Notes: generated from the sequence alone by a model not told the origin. Positions 18,479 through 26,177 are shown, counted from the first letter of the stretch. The stretch is 34,301 nt of DNA from Oscillospiraceae bacterium (GCA_015065975.1 SVPG01000022.1:1-34301); one strand, 5' to 3'. Numbers and translations: made by a program.

Positions 18479-18508
18479 AATCCGATGTTTCACGTGAAAC
18501 ATCGGATT
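18479..18508. promoter_or_regulatory. parS centromere site 2 within a 30-bp perfect palindrome
   Basis: The consensus parS TGTTTCACGTGAAACA is at 18486-18501. The symmetry extends 7 bp outward on each side (AATCCGA...TCGGATT), giving a perfect 30-bp palindrome followed by TT. It lies between rsmG and the parA promoter and could also act as a terminator for the rsmG transcript. ParB bound here could influence parAB transcription. Confidence 0.95.
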
Positions 18509-18553
18509 TTGCGTATATTTTTTGTCAAACTCCTTTATTTTTATATGTATGTG

Positions 18554-18562
18554 TGCTATAAT
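18554..18562 (+). promoter_or_regulatory. Extended -10 promoter of parA
   Basis: TGCTATAAT at 18554-18562 is an extended -10 element. The -35 region at the usual distance (TTTATT) is weak. The start point would lie about 40 nt before the parA ATG and about 60 nt from parS site 2. Confidence 0.6.
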
Positions 18563-18612
18563 TAGCAGTATAAAGCCAAAAATACAGCAAAAAGCATTTC
18601 AGGAGAAACGAT

Positions 18613-19383
18613 ATGGGAAAAATTATAGCAGTAGCAAATCAGAAGGGCGGAGTCGGCAAGACAACCACGTCGGTAAACCTCACCTCAGCACTCGGTGAAC
18701 TGGGTAAAAAGTGCCTTCTCGTGGATATAGACCCGCAGGGAAATGCTACTTCCGGTATGGGAATTGAGAAAAAGAGGGGAAAGGAAGCCTCTTCGTACGA
18801 GCTTATCCTCGGTGAAGTCGCTGCAAACTCCCTGATTATCGAGACTGAGTTCAAGAATGTTTGGATAATTCCTGCCAGTATGGAGCTCGCAGGCGCCGAG
18901 CTTGAGCTTGTGAATGTCGAATACAGAGAAAGACGCCTCAAAATGGCGCTCGCAGCGGCAAGAGAAAAGTTTGATTTCATTCTTATCGACTGTCCGCCGT
19001 CTCTCGGACTTATCACAATCAACGCTCTGACAGCGGCCGATTCGGTAATTGTCCCGATTCAGTGCGAATATTACGCTCTTGAAGGACTTTCTCAGCTCAC
19101 AAACACCGTCAGCAAGGTGAAGAGACTGTACAACGAGCAGCTCGAGACCGAAGGTGTGCTCATGACAATGTACGACAGCCGCCTTAACCTCACTCAGGAA
19201 GTCGCCGCTCAGGTAAAGAAATTCTTCCCGAGACAGGTTTTCAAGACGGTTATTCCCCGTGCGGTAAGACTTTCCGAAGCGCCCAGCTTCGGTCAGCCGA
19301 TAAATTACTTTGATAAAAGAAGCAAGGGCGCCGATGCTTACAGGTCTCTTGCAAAGGAGATAATCAAGAAAAACAGAAAATAA
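18613..19383 (+). CDS. parA: Chromosome-partitioning ATPase ParA/Soj
   Basis: 256 residues, the usual chromosomal Soj size with no N-terminal HTH. The deviant Walker A KGGVGKTT (11-18), DIDPQGNATSG and DCPPSLGLITINAL are present. ParA works with ParB-parS to segregate origins, and in Bacillus Soj also regulates DnaA. The sequence AGGAGAAACG precedes the ATG. parB follows after 17 nt. Confidence 0.96.
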   Translation: MGKIIAVANQKGGVGKTTTSVNLTSALGELGKKCLLVDIDPQGNATSGMGIEKKRGKEASSYELILGEVAANSLIIETEFKNVWIIPASMELAGAELELVNVEYRERRLKMALAAAREKFDFILIDCPPSLGLITINALTAADSVIVPIQCEYYALEGLSQLTNTVSKVKRLYNEQLETEGVLMTMYDSRLNLTQEVAAQVKKFFPRQVFKTVIPRAVRLSEAPSFGQPINYFDKRSKGADAYRSLAKEIIKKNRK

Positions 19384-19400
19384 TGAAAGGGTGGTAGAGC

Positions 19401-20258
19401 GTGGCACAGAAAAAAGGCGGTCTCGGACGAGGTCTCGACGCAATTTTCGTTGATAATGCGTCCGATTCGAGTCAGTCGGCTCAAAAAATGAAGCTGACAG
19501 AGATAGAACCCAACAAAAACCAGCCGAGAAGAAACTTCGAGCAGAGCGCATTGACCGAGCTTGCCGATTCGATCGCTGCTGTCGGAATAATCCAGCCTCT
19601 GATCGTCCGTCCGCTGACAGGCGGCGGATATCAGATAGTAGCAGGCGAGAGAAGATGGAGAGCTGCACAGCTCGCAGGTCTCAAGGAGGTTCCCGTTGTT
19701 ATCAGGGAGCTTTCCGACAAGGAGGTTGCGGAGTTTGCTCTTATCGAGAACCTTCAGAGAGAGGATCTTGACCCGATCGAAGAGGCTGAAGGCTACAAAA
19801 ACCTTATAAAAGACTACGGAATGACCCAGGAACAGGTCTCCGAGAGGGTCGGAAAGTCAAGACCTGCGATCGCAAACGCAGTCAGACTTCTCGAGCTTCC
19901 CGACAGCATCAAAAAGATGCTTCGTGACGGCGATCTAACAGCAGGTCATGCAAGAGCTCTTCTCAAGCTTGGCGAAGAGGACGAAATGCTGCAGCTCGCA
20001 AATCTCGCTGTCAGAAAATCAATGAATGTCCGTGACGTCGAGAAGGCTGTAAAGAGTCAGAAATCGGGCGAAAAGACCGATAAAAAGCCGGGAGAGAGAA
20101 ACAGTATGCTCGACGAAATAAGAATTGCGCTCGAGTATGCTCTCGGCCGTCAGATCAAAGTTCGAGGTAAGGAAAACAACGGCGTTCTTGAAGTTCCCTT
20201 CTTTTCCATCGAAGAACTTTCTGATATGGCAAACCGCCTTGCAGGCGAAGATAATTAG
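19401..20258 (+). CDS. parB: Chromosome-partitioning protein ParB/Spo0J
   Basis: 285 residues from a GTG start (MAQKKGGLGRGLDAIF). The N-terminal ParA-stimulating peptide KKGGLGRGLDAIF is intact. The CTP-binding motifs are GERRWRA (82-88) and ENLQRED (116-122), and the HTH (about 138-166, YGMTQEQVSERVGKSRPAIAN) recognises parS. The C-terminal dimerisation domain is complete. Two matching parS sites lie just upstream, so the system is self-contained in this window. Confidence 0.96.
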   Translation: MAQKKGGLGRGLDAIFVDNASDSSQSAQKMKLTEIEPNKNQPRRNFEQSALTELADSIAAVGIIQPLIVRPLTGGGYQIVAGERRWRAAQLAGLKEVPVVIRELSDKEVAEFALIENLQREDLDPIEEAEGYKNLIKDYGMTQEQVSERVGKSRPAIANAVRLLELPDSIKKMLRDGDLTAGHARALLKLGEEDEMLQLANLAVRKSMNVRDVEKAVKSQKSGEKTDKKPGERNSMLDEIRIALEYALGRQIKVRGKENNGVLEVPFFSIEELSDMANRLAGEDN

Positions 20259-20282
20259 TGCATAATTATAACTAATATACAG

Positions 20283-20288
20283 TATAAT
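20283..20288 (+). promoter_or_regulatory. Possible serS promoter (-10 element)
   Basis: TATAAT lies in the very AT-rich 58-bp gap between parB and serS, about 29 nt before the ATG. No good -35 is seen. There is no room for a T-box leader, which often precedes serS in Firmicutes. Confidence 0.4.
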
Positions 20289-20316
20289 ATAAAAATATAT
20301 AAAGGAGTTTTAAAAA

Positions 20317-21594
20317 ATGATTGATATAAGCTTGATCAGAACAGACGTTGAATCGGTAAAGGCAAAGCTTGCAAAGAGAGGTCCCGGCTACGACGAGATG
20401 ATCGACGAGGTAATGGAGATCGACCGTCAGCGCAGAGAGGTTATTCAGAGCGTCGAGAGCAAGAAGGCTGAGCAGAACGCAGCAAGCAAGAAGATCCCCC
20501 AGCTCAAGAAGGCGGGCGAGGATACAACCGCTCTCATGGAAGAGCTCAAGAAGCTTTCCGACGCTATAAAGGAAGGCGACGCACAGCTTGCAGAGCTTGA
20601 CGCAAAGCAGCGCGACCTCCTTCTCAATATCCCCAACCTCCCGCACGAGAGCGTTCCCGCAGGCAAGGACGACAGCGACAACGTCGAGATAAGAAGATGG
20701 GGCGAGCCGCGCAAGTTCGATTTTGAGCCCAAGCCTCACTGGGAGCTGGGCGCATCTCTCGACATTCTCGATCCTGAGACTGCAGGTAAGGTATCGGGCG
20801 CAAGATTCCATTTCTATAAGGGTCTCGGCGCAAGACTTGAGAGAGCTATAATCAATTTCTATCTCAACACCCACACACAGAACGGTTACACGGAAGTTTT
20901 CCCTCCCTTCATGGTCAACCGTGATTCCATGATAGGAACAGGACAGTATCCGAAGTTCGTCCAGAACGAGGGCGCATATGTTCTTTCCAACGAAGAGCTT
21001 TACCTCATTCCGACAGCAGAGGTTCCCGTAACCAATATGTACAGAGACGATATCCTCGAGGGCGACAAGCTGCCCATCAAATACTGCGCATATTCCGCCT
21101 GCTTCAGAGCTGAGGCAGGTTCCGCAGGACGCGACACCAGAGGACTTATCCGTCAGCACCAGTTCAACAAGGTTGAGCTTGTAAAGTTCGCAGATCCCGA
21201 GACCAGCTATGACGAGCTCGAATCTCTCACCAACGATGCAGAGAGAGTTCTCCAGCTGCTCGGACTGCCGTACAGAGTTGTAGCTCTGTCGGGCGGCGAC
21301 CTCGGATTCTGCTCCGCAAAGACATATGATATCGAAGTCTGGATGCCTTCCTACGGCAAGTATGTCGAGATCTCGAGCTGCTCCAACTTTGAGGACTATC
21401 AGGCTCGCAGAGCACGCATCAGATTCAAGAACGGTCCCAAGGACAAGGCTAAGATGATCCATACCCTTAACGGCTCGGGCGTTGCCATAGGCAGAACCAC
21501 AGCAGCCATCATCGAGAACTTCCAGAATGACGACGGTTCGATCACCGTTCCCGAAGTACTCAGAGAGTTTATGGGTACCGACATCATAAAGTGA
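20317..21594 (+). CDS. serS: Seryl-tRNA synthetase
   Basis: 425 residues, normal for bacterial SerRS, a class II synthetase. The N-terminal coiled-coil arm that binds the long variable arm of tRNA-Ser covers about 30-105. Motif 2 is [21 protein letters not shown], followed by KVELVKF, and motif 3 is [24 protein letters not shown] lies before the ATG. The stop codon overlaps the mnmA GTG start by 4 nt (GTGA). Confidence 0.97.
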   Translation: MIDISLIRTDVESVKAKLAKRGPGYDEMIDEVMEIDRQRREVIQSVESKKAEQNAASKKIPQLKKAGEDTTALMEELKKLSDAIKEGDAQLAELDAKQRDLLLNIPNLPHESVPAGKDDSDNVEIRRWGEPRKFDFEPKPHWELGASLDILDPETAGKVSGARFHFYKGLGARLERAIINFYLNTHTQNGYTEVFPPFMVNRDSMIGTGQYPKFVQNEGAYVLSNEELYLIPTAEVPVTNMYRDDILEGDKLPIKYCAYSACFRAEAGSAGRDTRGLIRQHQFNKVELVKFADPETSYDELESLTNDAERVLQLLGLPYRVVALSGGDLGFCSAKTYDIEVWMPSYGKYVEISSCSNFEDYQARRARIRFKNGPKDKAKMIHTLNGSGVAIGRTTAAIIENFQNDDGSITVPEVLREFMGTDIIK

Positions 21595-22655
21595 GCAAAA
21601 AAGTAATGCTGGGAATGAGCGGCGGCGTGGATTCCTCTGCTGCCGCTCTCCTTTTGATTGAGCAGGGATACAGCGTGTGCGGAGCGACCATGCTTCTCAC
21701 ACCCGATTCATCGCAGGACAGCGTCGACTGCATCGATGCTGCCGAGGTGTGCAAAAGGCTTGGTATTGAACATCGCATAATTGACCTGCGCGAAAGATTC
21801 AGACAGTCGGTCATTGAAGATTTTGCGCGTCAGTACCGCCGCGGAAAAACTCCCAATCCCTGCATAGTCTGCAACCGTGAGATAAAGTTCGGTGCGATGT
21901 ACGATATCGCTATGGAAAGCGGATTTGACTATATCGCAACGGGTCATTACGCGAAGATCCTGACCGATGAGAAGGGCGAACCTTCAGTTTATCGCGGCGA
22001 TTCGGGCAAGGACCAGAGCTATGTGCTCTGGATGCTGACGAGCGAAAAGCTCAGGCATATTCTTCTCCCGATAGGCGGGTACGAGAAGGAAGACCTGCGC
22101 GCTCTTGCGGCGACGGCAGGTCTTGAGATATCGCGAAAAAAGGACAGTCAGGACATCTGTTTCATTCCCGATAAGGATTACAAGGGCTTTTTGTACAGCA
22201 ATTTCACCGATTTTGGAAGAAAAGGGTATTTCAAGGATACGAAGGGAAACATCCTCGGCAGCCACGGCGGAATCGAGAATTTCACGGTGGGGCAGAGGAA
22301 AGGGCTCGGTATAAGTCTTTCACGACCGATGTATGTTGTGAGAATCGAAAACGACGACGTTGTGCTCGGCGAAGAGGGCAGCCAGTATAACAGATACATT
22401 CTGTGCAGCGGCATAAACCTCATTTCGGGCGGCGGCGATACCGAGTTTTCGGCACAGGTAAAATACCGTTACGCATCTGCGCTCGCAAATGCACGTGTGA
22501 AAATAACTGGGGACAGAGCGGTCGTCTGCTTTGACGAAAGGCAGAGAGCGCTGACTCCCGGTCAGTCGGCTGTTTTCTATGACGGCAGCAAACTTCTCGG
22601 CGGCGGAATAATCGAAGCCGCAGCCGACAGCGAGGACGATCTTCCGATAAATTAA
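21591..22655 (+). CDS. mnmA: tRNA-specific 2-thiouridylase MnmA
   Basis: 354 residues from GTG. MnmA thiolates the wobble uridine of Lys, Glu and Gln tRNAs, the same base modified by MnmE-MnmG. The PP-loop [11 protein letters not shown] is at 8-18. The first catalytic cysteine is C94 in [12 protein letters not shown] and the persulfide cysteine is C190 in [13 protein letters not shown] and VGQRKGLGI are also typical. The 4-nt overlap with serS implies coupling. Confidence 0.96.
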   Translation: MSKKVMLGMSGGVDSSAAALLLIEQGYSVCGATMLLTPDSSQDSVDCIDAAEVCKRLGIEHRIIDLRERFRQSVIEDFARQYRRGKTPNPCIVCNREIKFGAMYDIAMESGFDYIATGHYAKILTDEKGEPSVYRGDSGKDQSYVLWMLTSEKLRHILLPIGGYEKEDLRALAATAGLEISRKKDSQDICFIPDKDYKGFLYSNFTDFGRKGYFKDTKGNILGSHGGIENFTVGQRKGLGISLSRPMYVVRIENDDVVLGEEGSQYNRYILCSGINLISGGGDTEFSAQVKYRYASALANARVKITGDRAVVCFDERQRALTPGQSAVFYDGSKLLGGGIIEAAADSEDDLPIN

Positions 22656-22673
22656 GGGGGAGGCGAAACCGAT

Positions 22674-23033
22674 ATGAATAATACGAATGGTTATAATAAT
22701 TCGGTTCAAAACGGAGAGTTTTTCTTTACCGTTGAAAAGTCGATAACAAGTCTGCCGCCTTCCGAGGACAGGGTCATCATCGCAGCGCCTGCCGCACGAC
22801 AGACAAGCCGAATGAATATGTTCAGCGGTCAGACAGGCATACTGATAGCGGCACTTTTTGCGGTTGTTCTGATTCTGGTAATTGTGATATCGGCAATAAA
22901 CTGCGGCAAGGGCGGCGACAGTGACGGCGTCAGCCAGTCGGACGCGCCGCATAATCCGACGCAGGTAAGCGAGTCGGACGTCGAGGAGGACGACGGCGGT
23001 CTGCAGCTTATCGAAAAACAGGAGGACGACTGA
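22674..23033 (+). CDS. Single-pass membrane protein of unknown function
   Basis: 119 residues. A ~50-residue N-terminal part (Asn-rich start, FFFTVEKSITSLPPSEDRVIIA) is followed by one helix at about 55-75 (TGILIAALFAVVLILVIVISAI). The C-terminus is very acidic and polar (SDVEEDDGGLQLIEKQEDD). There is no signal peptide or lipobox, so it is probably anchored by the central helix with one soluble side on each face of the membrane. A strong GGGGGAGG site precedes the ATG, and the gene follows mnmA by 18 nt, so it is probably read from the same transcript. No family is recognised. Confidence 0.6.
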   Translation: MNNTNGYNNSVQNGEFFFTVEKSITSLPPSEDRVIIAAPAARQTSRMNMFSGQTGILIAALFAVVLILVIVISAINCGKGGDSDGVSQSDAPHNPTQVSESDVEEDDGGLQLIEKQEDD

Positions 23034-23096
23034 GCCGCAAAAGGGCAAAAATCGACCTGTTTATATTACCATTGTGTAAAAGTCGGGCGTTTCGGC

Positions 23097-23124
23097 TTGA
23101 CTTGACAGAAAATTTGATTATAAT
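23097..23124 (+). promoter_or_regulatory. Sigma-A promoter upstream of the gene at 23171
   Basis: TTGACT (23097-23102), a 16-nt spacer and TATAAT (23119-23124). A second TTGACA at 23102-23107 is only 11 nt from the -10 and is unlikely to be the -35. Confidence 0.65.
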
Positions 23125-23170
23125 GAAATCCGTATAGATATATATTTATAAGGAAAGGTATGGTTTCCAG

Positions 23171-23761
23171 ATGAGTACAGCAGCATTTATAATCGGAGTT
23201 ATTATTTTAAGTATAAGTGTAGTCGGTGCGGCATTTCTTATTGTCAGCGCTCTTTCCGTCAACGGCGGCAAGAAGGAGGGCGGTCCCATGGCTCTTCAGC
23301 AGCCGATGCTCAACTTCCTCACCGAGTTTGACGCTGCCGATTATCTCGGCGTATCTCTCAACGAGCTTGATTTTATGAGAGTCAACGGTATGCTCGAAGG
23401 CGCATTCCTCTCTCTCATCACCCTTGAGCAGACAGGCGAAGAGGAGTATTATGATATAGTTGACGGTGTTGAGGTTGTCAAGACCCGTCCCGTTATGAGC
23501 AATGTCACAAGATACATCTTCAACCGCGAGGTTCTCGATCAGTCCATGCTCAACCTCATGAAGGACGCTACCATCATCGACACCACCGAGAGAAAGAACA
23601 AGAACAACAAAAAGAATAACAAGAAGAACCATTCACACGACGTGAAGAAGGATAATAAGGAGAACGAGAAGAAGGCTGACGCTCCCGCAGACGATGCGGA
23701 GAAGAAGCCCGAGATCGTCATTGAAAAGGCCATCGAGATAAATCCTAAAAAGGAAGACTGA
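23171..23761 (+). CDS. Membrane-anchored protein with an excisionase/HTH-like segment
   Basis: 196 residues. One N-terminal helix (about 5-30, FIIGVIILSISVVGAAFLIVSAL) is followed by a compact domain. Its segment LTEFDAADYLGVSLNELDFMRVNGML (about 50-75) resembles the helix-turn-helix of small excisionase/MerR-like proteins, where the motif is AAxxLGVS. From about residue 139 the protein is low-complexity and Lys/Asn/Glu-rich with a PEIVIEKAIEINPKKED tail. It has its own promoter and terminator. The HTH reading is by eye and the domain may have another role, since a membrane-tethered DNA-binder would be unusual. AAGGAAAGG lies upstream of the ATG. Confidence 0.6.
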   Translation: MSTAAFIIGVIILSISVVGAAFLIVSALSVNGGKKEGGPMALQQPMLNFLTEFDAADYLGVSLNELDFMRVNGMLEGAFLSLITLEQTGEEEYYDIVDGVEVVKTRPVMSNVTRYIFNREVLDQSMLNLMKDATIIDTTERKNKNNKKNNKKNHSHDVKKDNKENEKKADAPADDAEKKPEIVIEKAIEINPKKED

Positions 23762-23773
23762 TTATAAAAAATT

Positions 23774-23804
23774 ATCCGCTCGGACAGGTTGTGTCCGGGC
23801 GGAT
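23774..23804 (+). terminator. Intrinsic terminator, 13-bp stem
   Basis: ATCCGCTCGGACA (23774-23786), a 5-nt loop and TGTCCGGGCGGAT (23792-23804) with one T-G pair, followed by TTTTT. Confidence 0.85.
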
Positions 23805-23826
23805 TTTTAAATTTGGGGGAGCTATT

Positions 23827-24330
23827 ATGATATATCTGAAAGAGGTCTGCCGCGAAGATGCGGCAAAGGAATACGAGTTTATAAGGTCGGTACCTTATGA
23901 GGAGCACAGTTTTATAAACGAATTTCTTTCCGATTCTTTTGAAGAGTTTGAGAGCTGCCGGCTTAAAAGCATGATCGACAGCGCAGAGGGGATAGGTCTG
24001 CCCGAAGGATATGTGCCCGAGACCAACCTGATGCTGTGGGACGACGACGAGATAGTCGGCTGGTTTCGCATAAGGCATTATCTCTGCCCGTCGCTTGTCG
24101 AAGGCTCGGGTCATATCGGATACACGATAGCGAAAGAGCACAGGGGAAAGGGCTACGGCACGCAGGGTCTGCGCCTGGCTGTTGAAAAGGCGAAAAAGAT
24201 TATCCCCGAGGATGAGATATACCTGCGGGTTGATAAGGACAACCGCGCCTCTCTGCGCATAATGCAGAAAAACGGCGGATACATTCATCACGAGGACGAA
24301 AAGAAGTATTATGTCAGAATAAAGCTGTGA
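23827..24330 (+). CDS. GNAT-family N-acetyltransferase
   Basis: 167 residues from the ATG at 23827, with GGGGGAG 6 nt upstream; the frame runs 12 codons further up but into the preceding terminator. The acetyl-CoA motif appears as IGYTIAKEHRGKGYGTQGLRLAVE (RGKGYG) and the C-terminal part as NRASLRIMQKNGGYIHHED. This matches GNATs of the RimJ/YafP type. The substrate is unknown; such proteins acetylate small amines or protein N-termini. Confidence 0.85.
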   Translation: MIYLKEVCREDAAKEYEFIRSVPYEEHSFINEFLSDSFEEFESCRLKSMIDSAEGIGLPEGYVPETNLMLWDDDEIVGWFRIRHYLCPSLVEGSGHIGYTIAKEHRGKGYGTQGLRLAVEKAKKIIPEDEIYLRVDKDNRASLRIMQKNGGYIHHEDEKKYYVRIKL

Positions 24331-24350
24331 TATATCACTGCCTTACAAAA

Positions 24351-24385
24351 GACCGCCTGCCGATATATCATGTCGGCAGGCGGTC
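24351..24385. terminator. Strong hairpin after the acetyltransferase
   Basis: GACCGCCTGCCGA (24351-24363), a 9-nt loop and TCGGCAGGCGGTC (24373-24385), a perfect 13-bp stem. There is no clear U-tract on the plus strand (ATAATGTTC) and only TTTTG on the minus strand, so it may be a transcript-stabilising hairpin rather than a full terminator. Confidence 0.6.
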
Positions 24386-24404
24386 ATAATGTTCGATATT
24401 TTCA

Positions 24405-24480
24405 GGGCGCCCGAAGGACGCCGTCAACCAAAGGCTCTGCCTTTGGAAACCGCAAACCTTTGAAAAGGTTTGATCCAAAC
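24405..24480. repeat. Hairpin array between convergent genes (possible dispersed repeat)
   Basis: Consecutive hairpins: CCAAAGG-ctctg-CCTTTGG (24428-24446) and CAAACCTTT/AAAGGTTTG (24453-24472). An alternative pairing GTTTG-atc-CAAAC (about 24468-24480) shares bases with the second. The core GGCTCTGCC is the reverse complement of GGCAGAGCC in the cluster at 99-111. Confidence 0.45.
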
Positions 24481-24481
24481 T

Positions 24482-24832
24482 TTAGGCTTTTTCGAAGGTG
24501 AGGACAGCTGTTTCGCCTATCTCGACATCGATCTCGATAACAAGGAATCCGTCCTCGAGTTCGGCCTCGATAGTATCACCGTTTGCGGTCATTTCGATGA
24601 TGTCGTCATCGATCTCGTATGTGCCTTCGGCTTCCTGACCCATGAATGCCATGGTAAATTCGGTGTCCTCAAAGCTGATGGTCCAGTCGCCGTAAATATC
24701 AGCGTCAAAATCCTGACCGCCGACGTTGACACTGCTCAGCTCCCAGTCGGTGTTTTTGATCGACTCTGCGCCGCAGGCTGCAAGACCGACCATCATAATG
24801 AGACAGAGAGCTATCGCGATAATTTTTTTCAT
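24482..24832 (-). CDS. Small predicted lipoprotein, acidic
   Basis: 116 residues. The signal peptide MKKIIAIALCLIMMVGLAAC has a clear lipobox (LAAC), so the mature protein starts at C20 and is probably membrane-anchored. The mature part is a small, very acidic beta-rich domain (WELSSVNVGGQDFD ... WTISFEDTEFTMAF ... GTYEIDDDIIEMT) of the kind seen in many short lipocalin/META-like lipoproteins. No specific function can be given. It starts about 34 nt after the terminator of the ~540-nt RNA unit and shows no promoter of its own, so it may be expressed by read-through. Confidence 0.75.
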   Translation of the reverse strand: MKKIIAIALCLIMMVGLAACGAESIKNTDWELSSVNVGGQDFDADIYGDWTISFEDTEFTMAFMGQEAEGTYEIDDDIIEMTANGDTIEAELEDGFLVIEIDVEIGETAVLTFEKA

Positions 24833-24865
24833 AGGGTATCAGTCCTTTGCTTGTATTTCATACAA

Positions 24866-24895
24866 AAAGCCTGCTCGGTGTCCCAAACAGGCTTT
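24866..24895 (-). terminator. Intrinsic terminator of the RNA unit
   Basis: On the minus strand AAAGCCTG (24895-24888), a 14-nt loop and CAGGCTTT (24873-24866), then TTTTTGT. A second small hairpin, TTGTAT-gaa-ATACAA, follows directly. Confidence 0.75.
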
Positions 24896-25278
24896 ATTAT
24901 ATGCTATTTTATATATTTAAATTTTCAGGTATCGAACCTAAGGCATTTTCGCCTTTTATTATTTCATTGGACTCACCTTTTATAAAGATTTTGAGTTCCT
25001 TCACACCGAGTGATCGGTTTTATATATCCTGCGATGATTTTCGATCTTTCCGCCTATCCGGGTAGTCGCACACAGCACACTGGCAAGGCTGTTTCGGAGC
25101 GGAGAATGCGTTTTGCATTGCTTATGATCTTTTTCTCATACGCCTGATTGGTGAAATTCGATCCTGTTCACAGACAATTTTACACTTTCAGGTGTTTTAC
25201 CTGCGCCTGTTTAACCATGCAGTAGCCGGTTAAAATATTCCGGTTGCTGTTAAAGCCTCAGCGCCAAAACAAAATTTC

Positions 25279-25335
25279 TTATGAACAGCTTACACAGGTG
25301 TGAAAGCCGATGATGTGTAATTCCTCAGAGTACAT
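25279..25335 (-). CDS. Possible 18-residue leader peptide inside the RNA unit
   Basis: ATG at 25335 with GAGGG 8 nt upstream opens a frame reading MYSEELHIIGFHTCVSCS and a TAA. It lies about 65 nt after the predicted transcription start. It ends in a TCVSCS motif and its codons overlap the TTACACA/TGTGTAA hairpin. It could be a translated leader peptide or chance. A 9-codon frame (MKEGVANVL) ends just inside it. Confidence 0.25.
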   Translation of the reverse strand: MYSEELHIIGFHTCVSCS

Positions 25336-25406
25336 TGGCAACACCCTCTTTCATTAAGATCAGCGGTTCTTTCCGCTTTGTTTATTCATTTCCTTTGTTC
25401 AACTAT

Positions 25407-25435
25407 ATAATAGCAGATGCTATCGTATTTGTCAA
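25407..25435 (-). promoter_or_regulatory. Strong promoter of the RNA unit
   Basis: Minus strand: consensus TTGACA (25435-25430), a 17-nt spacer and TATTAT (25412-25407). The start would be near 25400. Confidence 0.8.
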
Positions 25436-25494
25436 TAGAAAAAAGCAAAAAAGAAGAAAATTTTTGTGCAAATATACATTGAGCCAATAAAGTG

Positions 25495-25523
25495 TTGACT
25501 TTGACGGGGGAAAAGGTTAAAAT
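25495..25523 (+). promoter_or_regulatory. Promoter of the DUF1292 gene
   Basis: TTGACT (25495-25500), a 17-nt spacer and TAAAAT (25518-25523). The ~80-nt leader contains the hairpin GCAGG-cgagtt-CCTGC. It is divergent from the RNA-unit promoter. Confidence 0.6.
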
Positions 25524-25608
25524 TATTTCAAAAGATAAGCAGGCGAGTTCCTGCAAGGCGATGTCTGTATCAAGGAACGGCAGACGGTCGTCGGAAAGGA
25601 TGTTTATA

Positions 25609-25896
25609 ATGGCTGAAAAGGAATACAGCGCAAATCTTATCACTCTTGTTGACGACGAGGGTAAGACACACGAGTTCGAGCTTCTCGACGCTATCGAGAC
25701 CGACGACGGACGCTATGTTGCTCTGCTTCCCTATATTGACGATCCCGAAGCCGAGGAGGAGAGCGAGTATTACATTCTCCAGGTTGTCGAGAACAACGGC
25801 GAGGAAGAGCTGACCGAGATCGAGGACGACGAGCTTCTTGACAATCTTGCCGAGATTTTCGAGGAGAGATTCACCGAGCTTTACGAGGACGAATAA
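25609..25896 (+). CDS. DUF1292 family protein
   Basis: 95 residues from the ATG at 25609 (MAEKEYSANLITLVDDEGK), which has GGAAAGGA upstream. The frame is open further 5' but through the promoter and leader. The pattern ITLVDDEGKTHEFELLDAIETDDGRYVALLPYIDD ... EYYILQVVENNGEEELTEIEDDELLDNLAEIFEER is typical of DUF1292/YrzB-like proteins. These are small, very acidic and common in Firmicutes. Their function is unknown. In many genomes they lie near ruvX and alaS, which is not the case here. Confidence 0.85.
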   Translation: MAEKEYSANLITLVDDEGKTHEFELLDAIETDDGRYVALLPYIDDPEAEEESEYYILQVVENNGEEELTEIEDDELLDNLAEIFEERFTELYEDE

Positions 25897-25932
25897 AAAG
25901 TAAAAATTTCCTGTTTAATTTTTTACGATCTG

Positions 25933-25941
25933 TGATATAAT
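25933..25941 (+). promoter_or_regulatory. Extended -10 promoter of the 6S-like RNA
   Basis: TGATATAAT at 25933-25941 is an extended -10 element. The -35 at normal spacing (GTTTAA) is weak. The start would be near 25948. Confidence 0.6.
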
Positions 25942-25947
25942 AATCAC

Positions 25948-26170
25948 GTAAAGCAAAACAGCATATTTCCTGCCCGGTGCGCGGACTGTGCTTTTATAAC
26001 CCTACACCCTTTTAATCGGGAGCCAGGGCTCCGGCGGCAGATTGCAGACCTCCCGTTACGGCATTGACCGGTTAATGGAAGAAGGGAGCGTGAAACCGTC
26101 GGGATGGCACCCACCTGCTTTTTTGTAGGCAGGTTATCTAAAGCGCGATACGACCGGGTGGGCAATAATA
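25948..26170 (+). ncRNA. ssrS: Probable 6S RNA
   Basis: A roughly 220-nt unit lies between a promoter and a terminator. Its 5' part, TTTCCTGCCCGGTGCGCG then TTATAACCCTACACC, resembles the start of Firmicute 6S RNAs (TTTCCCTGAGGTGT... and ...TATGTCCCTGAACC, as I recall them). The ends close on each other: CCCGGT (25973-25978) pairs with ACCGGG (26153-26158), and GCGC (25979-25982) with GCGC (26143-26146) across a 6-nt bulge. Inner hairpins include CGGGAG...CTCCCG and ACCTGC...GCAGGT. 6S RNA mimics an open promoter and binds sigma-A RNA polymerase in stationary phase. The identification is by eye. Confidence 0.7.
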
Positions 26171-26177
26171 AAAACAA

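Larger units (their letters stand above)
24862..25400 (-). ncRNA. Candidate ~540-nt structured RNA or long 5' leader, family unknown
   Basis: A sigma-A promoter at 25435-25407 and a terminator at 24895-24866 delimit a minus-strand unit of about 540 nt without a substantial reading frame. Its transcript would contain many short hairpins: AGCGG-aaagaa-CCGCT, TTACACA...TGTGTAA, CAGGT-aaaac-ACCTG, TATGA...TCATA, AATGC-aaaac-GCATT, ACCGA-tcac-TCGGT, GGC-gaaaat-GCC and a T-arm-like AGG-TTCGATA-CCT. I looked for the signatures of tmRNA, RNase P RNA, SRP RNA and T-box leaders and did not find them. The unit ends 34 nt before a small lipoprotein gene, so it could also be a regulatory leader with an attenuator. 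Confidence 0.5.

Noticed and set aside
24924-24945. T-arm-like AGG-TTCGATA-CCT on the minus strand, suggesting a tRNA or tmRNA end
   Set aside because: No acceptor stem, CCA or anticodon arm can be built around it, so it is treated as one hairpin of the larger RNA unit.
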